From positions 1-9,894 of the forward strand of contig CANGAY010000011.1 of NCBI GenBank assembly GCA_947451735.1: 9,894 bases of DNA, in the 5' to 3' direction. The first letter of the stretch is position 1; each line of letters begins with the position of its first letter. This document shows positions 1 to 5,150 of this stretch, in pieces. The stretch is from Actinomycetota bacterium. Lineage in GTDB: Bacteria; Actinomycetota; Thermoleophilia; Miltoncostaeales; Miltoncostaeaceae. Below the pieces are notes generated by a model. The model was not told the DNA's origin. It did not search any database and worked only from the letters and a program-made list of their open reading frames with translations. Position numbers and translations under genes: made by a program.

Positions 1-66
1 CTCGAGGGCCTTCCTCGACCCGGGGCTGTCCTCAACGGCAACTGCGACGTGCGTGTAGGTCTCCAT
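1..66 (-). CDS. Universal stress protein (UspA-like), N-terminal fragment cut by window edge
   Basis: Reading the minus strand from an ATG at 66-64 gives 22 codons without a stop up to the window edge. The peptide begins METYTHVAVAVEDSP and continues GSRKALE. This matches the first strand and loop of universal stress proteins, whose N-termini typically read 'hIlVAvDgSpgSrrAL'. An acidic residue lies at the position where the conserved Asp sits in that strand, here as VEDS. In the family this segment is the start of an alpha/beta nucleotide-binding fold that often binds ATP. The rest of the protein is outside the window, so the ATP-binding glycine motif cannot be checked. The start is supported by a TACGAT hexamer on the minus strand whose last base is 6 nt before the ATG, which fits leaderless transcription. 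The gene diverges from the HAD phosphatase at 112. The competing plus-strand frame ending at 58 is short and shows no recognisable family. Confidence 0.68.
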   Translation of the reverse strand, partial: METYTHVAVAVEDSPGSRKALE

Positions 67-72
67 GCGGCA

Positions 73-78
73 ATCGTA
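73..78 (-). promoter_or_regulatory. -10 element (TACGAT) for a leaderless USP-like transcript
   Basis: On the minus strand TACGAT fits the TANNNT -10 pattern and is followed by exactly six bases (TGCCGC) before the ATG at 66-64. Transcription would then start at or next to the start codon. No convincing -35 hexamer is visible. No Shine-Dalgarno sequence suits this start. Confidence 0.5.
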
Positions 79-99
79 GGGGGCCGATGGGTGCGGCGG

Positions 100-105
100 T
101 ACCAT
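100..105 (+). promoter_or_regulatory. -10 element (TACCAT) for a leaderless HAD phosphatase transcript
   Basis: TACCAT fits TANNNT and is followed by six bases (CGGCGC) before the ATG at 112. The spacing is the same as for the divergent gene on the other strand. The two hexamers are 21 nt apart, so polymerase binding at one promoter would cover the other. No clear -35 element is visible. Confidence 0.5.
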
Positions 106-111
106 CGGCGC

Positions 112-915
112 ATGCCGCAGTTGTCATCACTGGTGCAGGGGTATGAGGGGCTCATCCTCGATCTGGACGGCTGCCTGTGGGTGGGCGGGCGTCCCGTGCC
201 GGGCGCGGCACAGGCGGTTGATGCATGGAAGGCCGCGGGCCGGCGGGTGGTGTTTCTCACCAACGATCCCCGGTCGGCCCCCGAGGAGGTCGTGCGCAAG
301 TTGTGGTCGCACGGGGTGAAGGCGTCGCAGGATGAGGTGGTCACCTCGGGCGTGGTGATGCAGGAGTACCTGGGCGAGCGCTTCGACGGCTGCGACGCCG
401 TGGTGGTGGGCAGCGAGGCCATGGTGCGCCATGTGCGACTGGCCGGCCTGCGGGTGATCGCCGACCAGTCGCTGGTGCCGTCGGCAGACGTGGTGGTGCT
501 GGCCGGGTATCCGGAGGTCAACTACACCGACCTCACCTGGGCGGTGCGCGCGGCGTACGAGGGCGCAACGCTGGTGGCCACCGGACGCGACCGCATCGTG
601 CCGTCCGACGACGGGGTCATCCCCGGTACGGGCGGCATCGTGGCCTACGTGGAGTACTGCTCCGGTGCCGAGGCGGTGGCCGTGGGCAAGCCCGGGCCCG
701 ACGCCTGGCGCATCGCGCGCGAGCGGCTGGGCGTTGATGGCGCGGTGCTCGCCGTGGGGGACCGGCTCGACAGCGACATCGGCGGGGCGGCGGCGGCGGG
801 GATCGATGGCGCGCTCGTGCTCACCGGGGTGAGCAGCCGCGAGATGGCCGAGGGGTGGGATGGGGCGAGGCCGGTGGCCATTGCCGACGACCTTGCGCTG
901 CTGATCCTGGGATGA
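112..915 (+). CDS. HAD-superfamily phosphatase, NagD-like (class IIA)
   Basis: This 267-residue protein carries the full set of haloacid-dehalogenase phosphatase motifs. Motif I is DLDG at residues 17-20, with Asp17 as nucleophile and Asp19 as acid/base. Motif II is FLTND at 48-52 (Thr50). The motif III lysine is Lys193 in VGKPGPD. Motif IV is GDRLDSD at 216-222, which supplies the Mg-binding aspartates. The roughly 120-residue insert between motifs II and III, together with the VGKP and GDRLDSDI signatures, points to the C2-cap NagD/p-nitrophenylphosphatase group. Those enzymes act on small phosphomonoesters such as nucleotides, sugar phosphates or 2-phosphoglycolate in the cytoplasm. The specific substrate cannot be read from sequence. 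The frame stays open upstream to GTG 49 and beyond, but ATG 112 gives the normal family N-terminus and sits 6 nt after a -10-like hexamer. The upstream codons code for an arginine-rich, non-family peptide. Confidence 0.9.
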   Translation: MPQLSSLVQGYEGLILDLDGCLWVGGRPVPGAAQAVDAWKAAGRRVVFLTNDPRSAPEEVVRKLWSHGVKASQDEVVTSGVVMQEYLGERFDGCDAVVVGSEAMVRHVRLAGLRVIADQSLVPSADVVVLAGYPEVNYTDLTWAVRAAYEGATLVATGRDRIVPSDDGVIPGTGGIVAYVEYCSGAEAVAVGKPGPDAWRIARERLGVDGAVLAVGDRLDSDIGGAAAAGIDGALVLTGVSSREMAEGWDGARPVAIADDLALLILG

Positions 916-943
916 GCCAGCGCGTCGATTTCTGACCCACCTG

Positions 944-949
944 TAGGGT
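944..949 (+). promoter_or_regulatory. Possible -10 element (TAGGGT) upstream of the secreted-protein gene
   Basis: TAGGGT fits TANNNT and lies 36 nt before the ATG at 986. It would give a leader of about 30 nt containing the ribosome-binding site at 973-977. No -35 element is evident. The short gap after the HAD gene has no hairpin terminator, so read-through from that gene is also possible. Confidence 0.3.
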
Positions 950-972
950 TGGCCGACGATTCACCAACGGCC

Positions 973-977
973 AGGGG
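973..977 (+). promoter_or_regulatory. Ribosome-binding site (AGGGG) that decides the start at 986
   Basis: AGGGG lies 8 nt before ATG 986. It overlaps the alternative GTG at 977, which argues for the ATG as the true start of the secreted protein. Confidence 0.6.
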
Positions 978-985
978 TGGGGACG

Positions 986-1897
986 ATGCACGGATCAACT
1001 CGCAGGTCGCTGATGGCGGTCGCCGGGGTGACGGCGGCGCTTGGCACGGTGACCATGGCCACGGCCATTCCCGCGCCGATCGCATCGATGACCGCCGACC
1101 CCGGTGCGCTCGATCTCGGCACCGTCGTCATCGGTTCGTCGTCTGCCGCCAGCACCGTCATCGGCACCAGCAACAACGGCGCGTTCGACTGGGTGGGCGT
1201 GGAACTTGCCACGCCGCCGGGGGTCATCTCGGGCGCCGACGCGGCCGAGTTCACCATCGACCCGACGCCCACCGGGGCCTGCACTGCGGCGCAGCGCCTC
1301 TTCCAGGCGAACACCTGCACCACGCGAGTGGTGTTCACGCCCGCGTCGGCCGGGGCCAAGACGGCATCGCTCACGGTGTCGGGCTCGGCGAGTTATGTGG
1401 TGAGCACGCCCTCCGTCAACCCATGCACCGCTCCGGCGGCGGGCGGAACGCGCATCGCCAACATCGTTCCCACCTGCGCCATCACCATCCCGTTGACGGC
1501 CACCGCGCTGGCGCCGCCCGCCGGGGTGGTGGGCATCACTCCCTCGCCGGCGACGGTGCGGACCGGGCACACCCTCAAGGTGGTGGTCGTCACCACCAAC
1601 AGCGGTGGCGCCACGATGGAGGCCGCCACGACCGTGCTGACGGTGCCGCGCACGTTCCGCGTGGTCAATGGCGCCGGAGGAACCCGCACCGGGACCGGGC
1701 TCTCGTGGACCGATGCGACCATCGCCGGGGGCGTCAGCGTCAGGCGGACGGTCACGCTGCGCGCACTCAGCGCGACGGCCCGCACGGCAGACCTCACCAC
1801 GTCGCTCACGGCAACCGGCGTGACGGCCGCGGCACAGGCCAAGGTGAAGGTGACGGTTCCGGCCCGCAGGAAGCCCGTGGTGCCGGTCACCGGCTAG
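986..1897 (+). CDS. Secreted protein with ASH/choice-of-anchor-like and DUF11-like domains
   Basis: The 303-residue product starts with a signal peptide: two arginines at residues 6-7, then a hydrophobic, Ala/Val/Thr-rich stretch at about 8-27 and likely cleavage near ATA-IPA. Residues about 38-130 resemble an ASH/choice-of-anchor-D beta-sandwich, with the pattern 'LdLGtVviGs', 'GADAAEFTI', a cysteine pair and 'CTTRVVFTPASAGAKTASL'. Residues about 178-285 resemble a DUF11 domain, with 'TPSPATVRTGHTLKV', 'TNSGGATMEAA' and 'LSWTDATIAGG'. Such modules occur in extracellular and cell-surface adhesive or structural proteins. No LPXTG motif, C-terminal membrane helix or catalytic residues are visible, and the protein ends in a short basic tail. 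ATG 986 was chosen over GTG 977 because AGGGG at 973-977 lies 8 nt before it. The gene converges on the minus-strand fusion gene with only 14 nt between stops. Domain names are by eye. Confidence 0.72.
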   Translation: MHGSTRRSLMAVAGVTAALGTVTMATAIPAPIASMTADPGALDLGTVVIGSSSAASTVIGTSNNGAFDWVGVELATPPGVISGADAAEFTIDPTPTGACTAAQRLFQANTCTTRVVFTPASAGAKTASLTVSGSASYVVSTPSVNPCTAPAAGGTRIANIVPTCAITIPLTATALAPPAGVVGITPSPATVRTGHTLKVVVVTTNSGGATMEAATTVLTVPRTFRVVNGAGGTRTGTGLSWTDATIAGGVSVRRTVTLRALSATARTADLTTSLTATGVTAAAQAKVKVTVPARRKPVVPVTG

Positions 1898-1911
1898 GTC
1901 ACACCCAGGGG

Positions 1912-4371
1912 TCAGGCGCCCGGCGGCTCCTTGAGCAGCCGCCGGGCGACCTTGCCCGATGGCAGGCGTGGCAGTTCGTCGCGCCACTCCAGCGTGGGCG
2001 CGGAGTGCGGCCCCAGCTCGTGGGCCACCGCGGCGTGGATCTCCCTGGCGGCGGCGTCCGTGTCGGCGCCATCCACGGGCACTGCGACGGCCACGGGGCG
2101 CATCAGCCCGCGCTCATCCGGCCGGCCGATCACTGCCACCTCGGCAATCGCGTCGTGACCCAGCACCACGTTCTCAACCGCGACGGGGCTCACCCACTTG
2201 GCGTCGACCTTGAACAGGTCGTCGGCCCGCCCCACGTGGCGGTAGATGCCGTCCTCCACCACGAGCATGTCGCCCATGCGGATCCACTCGCCGTGCACCA
2301 GGTCGCGCGTGATCGCGCTGCGGCGGTGGTAGCCCGACGTGTTGCTCTCGCTCCTGATCCACAGCCGCCCCGGGGTGCCGGGCTCCACCTCGTTCCCGTC
2401 GTCGTCGCGAAGCGACACCTCGGCACCCTCCACCGGGCGCCCGAGGCGCCCCGGCAGGTCGTCACCCGGGCGGGTGGACAGCACGATGTTCGAGCACTCC
2501 GAACAGCCGAGGCCCTCCACCACGTCGAGCCCCGGCAGCACCTCGCGCAGGCGGCGCAGCACGGTGGCGGGCAGCGAATCGCCCGACGACACACCCAGCC
2601 GCACCGACGAGAGGGCGGGGGCCTCGTCGGGGTGCCGGGCGATGAACTCGGCCAGCTGCGACCAGAACGTGGGCACGCCCGTCAGCACGGTCACCCCGTA
2701 ATCGCGGCACGCGTGCACCACGGTGCGCACGTTCGGCTTCACGCGGGTGTGGATGACGTGCGCCCCGCGCCCCAGCGGGCGGAAGAAGCCGTTGCCGAAC
2801 CCCAGCGAGGTGAACCCGCGCGCCACGGAGTGGCAGGTGTCGCCGGGGCCGAGCCCCAGAATGTGGGCTGAGTAGCCCTCCACCGATGCCCGCATGTCGC
2901 GGTGTGCGTGCACGGCGCCCTTGGGCCTGCCCGTCGATCCCGACGAGTACACGATGTACGCGGGGTCCTCGGGGTGCACCGCGGCCACCGGCAGGGGTTC
3001 GGCGGCGTCGAGCTGGACGGGCGAGAGCACGCGCCAGTCGCCCGGCGGCACGGGGTCCTCGCTCACCACGATGGCCGGCGCGGCGTCGTCCAGGATGTCG
3101 GCCAGCACCGCGGGGTCGGACCCCGGGTCGAGCGGCACGGCCACGCCGCCCGCCGCCGCCGTGCCCAGCACCGCCTGCATCCACGGGCGTCCATCGCGCG
3201 TCACCACCACCACGCGCTCGCCGGGCCTGAGGCCGGCACCGCGAAGCGCCCCCGCAGCCCGGCCCACTGCCAGCGAGAGGTCGTCGAAGGTCCAGGTGCC
3301 GTCCTCGTCGGTGACGGCGGGGTCGGCCCCATGACCCGCCCGACGATGCCGCTCGACGAGCAGATCGCAGAGATTGGCCTCACGACACACTTCCGACACG
3401 GTGCCTGGCACCGGGGAGGGTCTGTCCCCGGTGGTGGCGGACATCACCTCGGCCAGGGCGTCCAGGGCCTCCATCGGCACGCGGTTCGGCATCACCAAGA
3501 TGGCGTCCGTGGCACCCGCGTCGGCGAATGCCCGCAGGCGCTCGGCGATCTGCTCGGGGGTGCCCACCAGGCCCTTGCGCTCAAGCCAGCGCAGGTGCGC
3601 GGCCGGGTCGGTGTCGAGCGCCGTGGCCTCGGGGGTCACCCACGCCAGGGCCTCGTCGCGGTCGCGCATGGGGAGCGCATAGAGGTAGGTGGCAACGCGC
3701 AGGGGCGCCTCGATGCCCGCCGCCTCGCGCGCCTCGCGGGCGATGGCCACGCGGCCGGCCAGGTCGTCGGGGGTGAGGAACGCGGCGAAGATGCCGTCGG
3801 CCCGCTCGCCCGCCAGCCGCAGCAGGCGGGGACGATGGGCCGCGATGAGGATGGGGGCATGCGTGGGGCCGGGGGCGCACGGGGCATCGGCCAGCACGCC
3901 GTCCACGGTGGCGCCTTCGGGGTTGGCGAACATGGCCCGCATCACGTCGAGGGCCTCAAGCAGCCCGGCCGTGCGCTCCTTGGGCTCCACGAACGGGTAG
4001 CCGTAGGCGTCGTGCTCGCCCTTGTCCGACCCGGTGCCGAGGCCCACGATCAGGCGTCCGGCCGAGATGTGGTCGAGCACCGATGCCATTTTCGCGCCGA
4101 GCGCCGGCGGGCGGTACGCGGCCGAGAGCACGGCGGTGCCGAGGCCGATGCGACGGGTGACCGCCGCGATGGCGGCGAGTCCGGTGAAGGCGTCGATGGT
4201 GGCGTCGCCGTGCAGGCGACCCGGGGTCCACAGGTGGTCGTTCAGCCAGGCGTGGTCGAAGCCCAGCGACTCGGCGCGCACCGCGGCGTCACGCAGCCCC
4301 GCCCATGACGACGCGTACTGGGGCAGCCTCACGCCCAGCCGGAGGCCGGGCCCGCTCCCCACCGGGGTCAT
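1912..4371 (-). CDS. Fusion: luciferase-like F420/flavin oxidoreductase + benzoate-CoA-ligase-type acyl-CoA synthetase
   Basis: The 819-residue protein has two enzyme halves in one uninterrupted frame. Residues about 10-308 are a luciferase-like monooxygenase/reductase TIM barrel with 'LGVRLPQY', 'AESLGFDHAWLNDH', 'RIGLGTAV', 'ISAGRLIVGLGTGSDKGE' and 'APILIAA'. The family uses reduced F420 or FMN. Residues about 330-815 are an adenylate-forming ligase. The phosphate loop is YSSGSTGRPKG at 475-485, the A5 region GLGCSECSNIVLS at 620-632, the A7 aspartate is in MGDM (Asp701), and the hinge is GRADDLFKVDAKWVSP at 714-729. The catalytic lysine is in LPSGK (Lys807). The 'STRPGDDLPGRLGRPVEG' region resembles benzoate-CoA ligases, which make aryl- or acyl-CoA from acid, ATP and CoA. 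The linker at 309-330 contains Met310 (codon 3444-3442), a possible internal start for a separate ligase. The start ATG overlaps the upstream LytR_C stop in ATGA, so translation is probably coupled. The substrate is unknown. Confidence 0.88.
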   Translation of the reverse strand: MTPVGSGPGLRLGVRLPQYASSWAGLRDAAVRAESLGFDHAWLNDHLWTPGRLHGDATIDAFTGLAAIAAVTRRIGLGTAVLSAAYRPPALGAKMASVLDHISAGRLIVGLGTGSDKGEHDAYGYPFVEPKERTAGLLEALDVMRAMFANPEGATVDGVLADAPCAPGPTHAPILIAAHRPRLLRLAGERADGIFAAFLTPDDLAGRVAIAREAREAAGIEAPLRVATYLYALPMRDRDEALAWVTPEATALDTDPAAHLRWLERKGLVGTPEQIAERLRAFADAGATDAILVMPNRVPMEALDALAEVMSATTGDRPSPVPGTVSEVCREANLCDLLVERHRRAGHGADPAVTDEDGTWTFDDLSLAVGRAAGALRGAGLRPGERVVVVTRDGRPWMQAVLGTAAAGGVAVPLDPGSDPAVLADILDDAAPAIVVSEDPVPPGDWRVLSPVQLDAAEPLPVAAVHPEDPAYIVYSSGSTGRPKGAVHAHRDMRASVEGYSAHILGLGPGDTCHSVARGFTSLGFGNGFFRPLGRGAHVIHTRVKPNVRTVVHACRDYGVTVLTGVPTFWSQLAEFIARHPDEAPALSSVRLGVSSGDSLPATVLRRLREVLPGLDVVEGLGCSECSNIVLSTRPGDDLPGRLGRPVEGAEVSLRDDDGNEVEPGTPGRLWIRSESNTSGYHRRSAITRDLVHGEWIRMGDMLVVEDGIYRHVGRADDLFKVDAKWVSPVAVENVVLGHDAIAEVAVIGRPDERGLMRPVAVAVPVDGADTDAAAREIHAAVAHELGPHSAPTLEWRDELPRLPSGKVARRLLKEPPGA
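1917..1948. terminator. 12-bp perfect hairpin at convergent gene ends, likely bidirectional terminator
   Basis: Bases 1917-1928 (CGCCCGGCGGCT) are exactly complementary to 1937-1948 (AGCCGCCGGGCG), with an 8-nt loop. The stem begins 20 nt after the stop of the plus-strand gene and lies within the last codons of the minus-strand gene, whose stop is at 1914-1912. There is no T-run on either side. It would therefore be a GC-rich 'I-shaped' terminator of the kind proposed for actinobacteria rather than a classical one. Its position where two genes converge supports the call. Confidence 0.55.
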
Positions 4372-4949
4372 CCCCCGAGGACGAGCACCACGTCGACGTC
4401 GGGCTCCACCGTGACGGCGGCCGACTCGATGGTGCTGCCGGCGACGAGCGGCTGCTCGGACTGCGCACCCAGATCCGCGGCCACCTGCTTGGCGGCGGCG
4501 TCCTCGCCGGTGCGGTAGTAGGCGATGGTGGTGGGCTGCACCGCGGCGTTGCCCTTGCCCACGTTCACGTAGCCGATGGCCTCGGCCTGGGCCTGCGTCT
4601 TGGCGGCCAGTCCGGCGGTCTCCGTGCCGTTGAGCACCACTAGCTTGATCTGGTCACGCGCGGGTGCGCCCGACACGGTGGCCCCGGTGGTACCGGTGGT
4701 TCCCGTGGTGTCGGTGCCCGTGGTGGCAACCGTGGCCGTGGTGCCCGTGGTGTCGGCTGCCACCGTGCTGGCGGCGGGCACCGTGGCGGTGGTCTCGACG
4801 GCCGTGCCCACCGGCGGCAGCGTGACGCCGCCACCGTCGCCGCGGGCGAACCACCCGATGACGAAGCCGATGACGATGCACGAAACGGCCAGGAGCACGG
4901 GACGTGCCCAGGCGTTCGTACCGCCGCGTGATGAGTCGTTTCCAGCCAT
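4368..4949 (-). CDS. Membrane-anchored protein with extracytoplasmic LytR_C domain
   Basis: The 193-residue product has a short polar N-terminus, one membrane helix (residues about 16-36, ARPVLLAVSCIVIGFVIGWFA), a Thr/Gly/Val-rich linker (about 50-98) and a C-terminal LytR_C domain (100-192). That domain has the family's 'IKLVVLNGTETAGLAAKTQ' opening, 'GYVNVGKGN', 'TTIAYYRTGEDAAAKQVAADL' and the final 'VDVVLVLGG' strand. The predicted topology is N-in with the domain outside the membrane. LytR_C domains often accompany LytR-CpsA-Psr glycopolymer transferases, but the catalytic LCP domain is absent here, so this is a stand-alone form of unknown role. ATG 4949 was chosen because codons upstream of it include AGA, ATA and CCA, unlike the rest of the gene. 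A longer start at ATG 5079 has a good AAGGGGG ribosome site and cannot be fully excluded. The stop overlaps the fusion gene's ATG by 4 nt. Confidence 0.78.
   Translation of the reverse strand: MAGNDSSRGGTNAWARPVLLAVSCIVIGFVIGWFARGDGGGVTLPPVGTAVETTATVPAASTVAADTTGTTATVATTGTDTTGTTGTTGATVSGAPARDQIKLVVLNGTETAGLAAKTQAQAEAIGYVNVGKGNAAVQPTTIAYYRTGEDAAAKQVAADLGAQSEQPLVAGSTIESAAVTVEPDVDVVLVLGG
4683..4757 (-). repeat. Degenerate Thr/Gly-coding repeat (LytR_C linker)
   Basis: The linker DNA is built from imperfect short repeats. The plus-strand 13-mer CCCGTGGTGTCGG occurs at 4702-4714 and again at 4744-4756, 42 nt (14 codons) apart, and GTGGTG units recur between them. It encodes runs such as TTGTTATVATTGTDTTG. 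The likely role is a flexible extracytoplasmic spacer. Its length could vary between strains by slippage. Confidence 0.6.
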
Positions 4950-4960
4950 GACCGCGGGCG

Positions 4961-4966
4961 ACTCTA
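4961..4966 (-). promoter_or_regulatory. Possible -10 element (TAGAGT) for LytR_C / oxidoreductase-ligase operon
   Basis: Read on the minus strand, TAGAGT fits TANNNT and ends 11 nt before the ATG at 4949. This predicts a leader of only about five bases. No -35 element is convincing. If correct, it also supports the shorter LytR_C start. Confidence 0.35.
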
Positions 4967-5000
4967 CCCCACGCGCCCCTGTGACGCCGCGGCCTGATGC

Positions 5001-5006
5001 TATGGT
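5001..5006 (+). promoter_or_regulatory. Possible extended -10 promoter (TGC-TATGGT region) for the helicase operon
   Basis: TATGGT matches TANNNT and is preceded by TGATGC, which provides a TG one base upstream (TG-C-TATGGT), the extended -10 form. The start would fall near 5012-5013, giving a leader of about 134 nt before the helicase. A TGTGAC at 4980-4985 could be a weak -35 but is only 15 nt away. Confidence 0.42.
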
Positions 5007-5014
5007 GCCCGCAG

Positions 5015-5114
5015 GCCAACGGGCCGTCCGGCGCCAGCAGCATGTTCCCGCGCCGACCGCCTCTGGTCTCCTTGTCCGCATCGGTTCCCCCTTGGAACCG
5101 GCGCCCGTGTTGGC
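5015..5114 (+). promoter_or_regulatory. Candidate structured 5' leader of the helicase operon
   Basis: The leader can be drawn as a closed junction. An outer stem pairs GCCAACGGGC (5015-5024) with GCCC (5103-5106) and GTTGGC (5109-5114), with a 2-nt bulge. Inside it are CGGCGC/GCGCCG (5029-5034 with 5050-5055), a weak GACC/GGTC (5055-5058 with 5065-5068, sharing one base with the previous stem) and the perfect 7-bp hairpin CGGTTCC/GGAACCG (5082-5088 with 5094-5100). The octamer CCGGCGCC occurs at 5028-5035 and 5098-5105 and could form a competing pairing. I do not recognise a known riboswitch class. Chance pairing is common at this GC content, so only the 7-bp hairpin and the outer stem deserve real weight. 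Confidence 0.35.
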
Positions 5115-5129
5115 ATGTGCCCCCGGGCT

Positions 5130-5150
5130 GAGAGGTGCGAGATGGCATGA
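5130..5150 (+). promoter_or_regulatory. Shine-Dalgarno plus minimal ORF (AUG GCA UGA) overlapping helicase start
   Basis: GAGAGG at 5130-5135 is spaced 6 nt from ATG 5142, which opens a two-codon ORF (Met-Ala) ending in TGA at 5148-5150. The helicase ATG at 5147 overlaps that stop as ATGA. The ribosome site is better placed for the mini-ORF (6 nt) than for the helicase start (11 nt), suggesting termination and re-initiation. Confidence 0.4.

Noticed and set aside
2..58. Plus-strand C-terminal tail (SRAFLDPGLSSTATATCV, stop at 56-58) of an upstream gene
   Set aside because: It overlaps the minus-strand frame that reads as a universal stress protein start with its own -10 element, and it shows no family feature.
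49..111. GTG 49 as the start of the HAD phosphatase
   Set aside because: The added 21 residues are Arg/Gly-rich, unlike family N-termini, and they overlap the divergent promoter. ATG 112 fits both the family and the promoter.
949..2871. Long plus-strand frame of 640 codons spanning the secreted protein and part of the fusion gene
   Set aside because: It is rich in His, Arg and Gly with no family motif, and it crosses a convergent gene boundary and the terminator hairpin. It is a shadow of high-GC coding on the other frames.
2902..4308. Plus-strand frame of 468 codons antisense to the oxidoreductase-ligase gene
   Set aside because: The composition is typical of antisense high-GC reading (His, Gly, Arg, Val-rich) and no motif is present. 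The minus-strand frame carries clear enzyme signatures.
4950..5079. N-terminal extension of the LytR_C protein from ATG 5079, which has an AAGGGGG ribosome site
   Set aside because: The extra 43 codons include AGA, ATA, TCA and CCA, which the gene otherwise avoids, and they put a long Arg/Gly-rich stretch before the membrane helix. It is kept only as an alternative.
4997..5131. 44-codon plus-strand ORF in the divergent gap, possible leader peptide
   Set aside because: Its first ATG overlaps the proposed -10 element, it has no ribosome site, and its codon use is unlike its neighbours. It is not a recognisable attenuator peptide.
5116..5140. TPP-riboswitch-like string GGCTGAGAGG before the helicase
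   Set aside because: Only the CTGAGA core matches. The other conserved TPP segments are missing and the gene has no link to thiamine.
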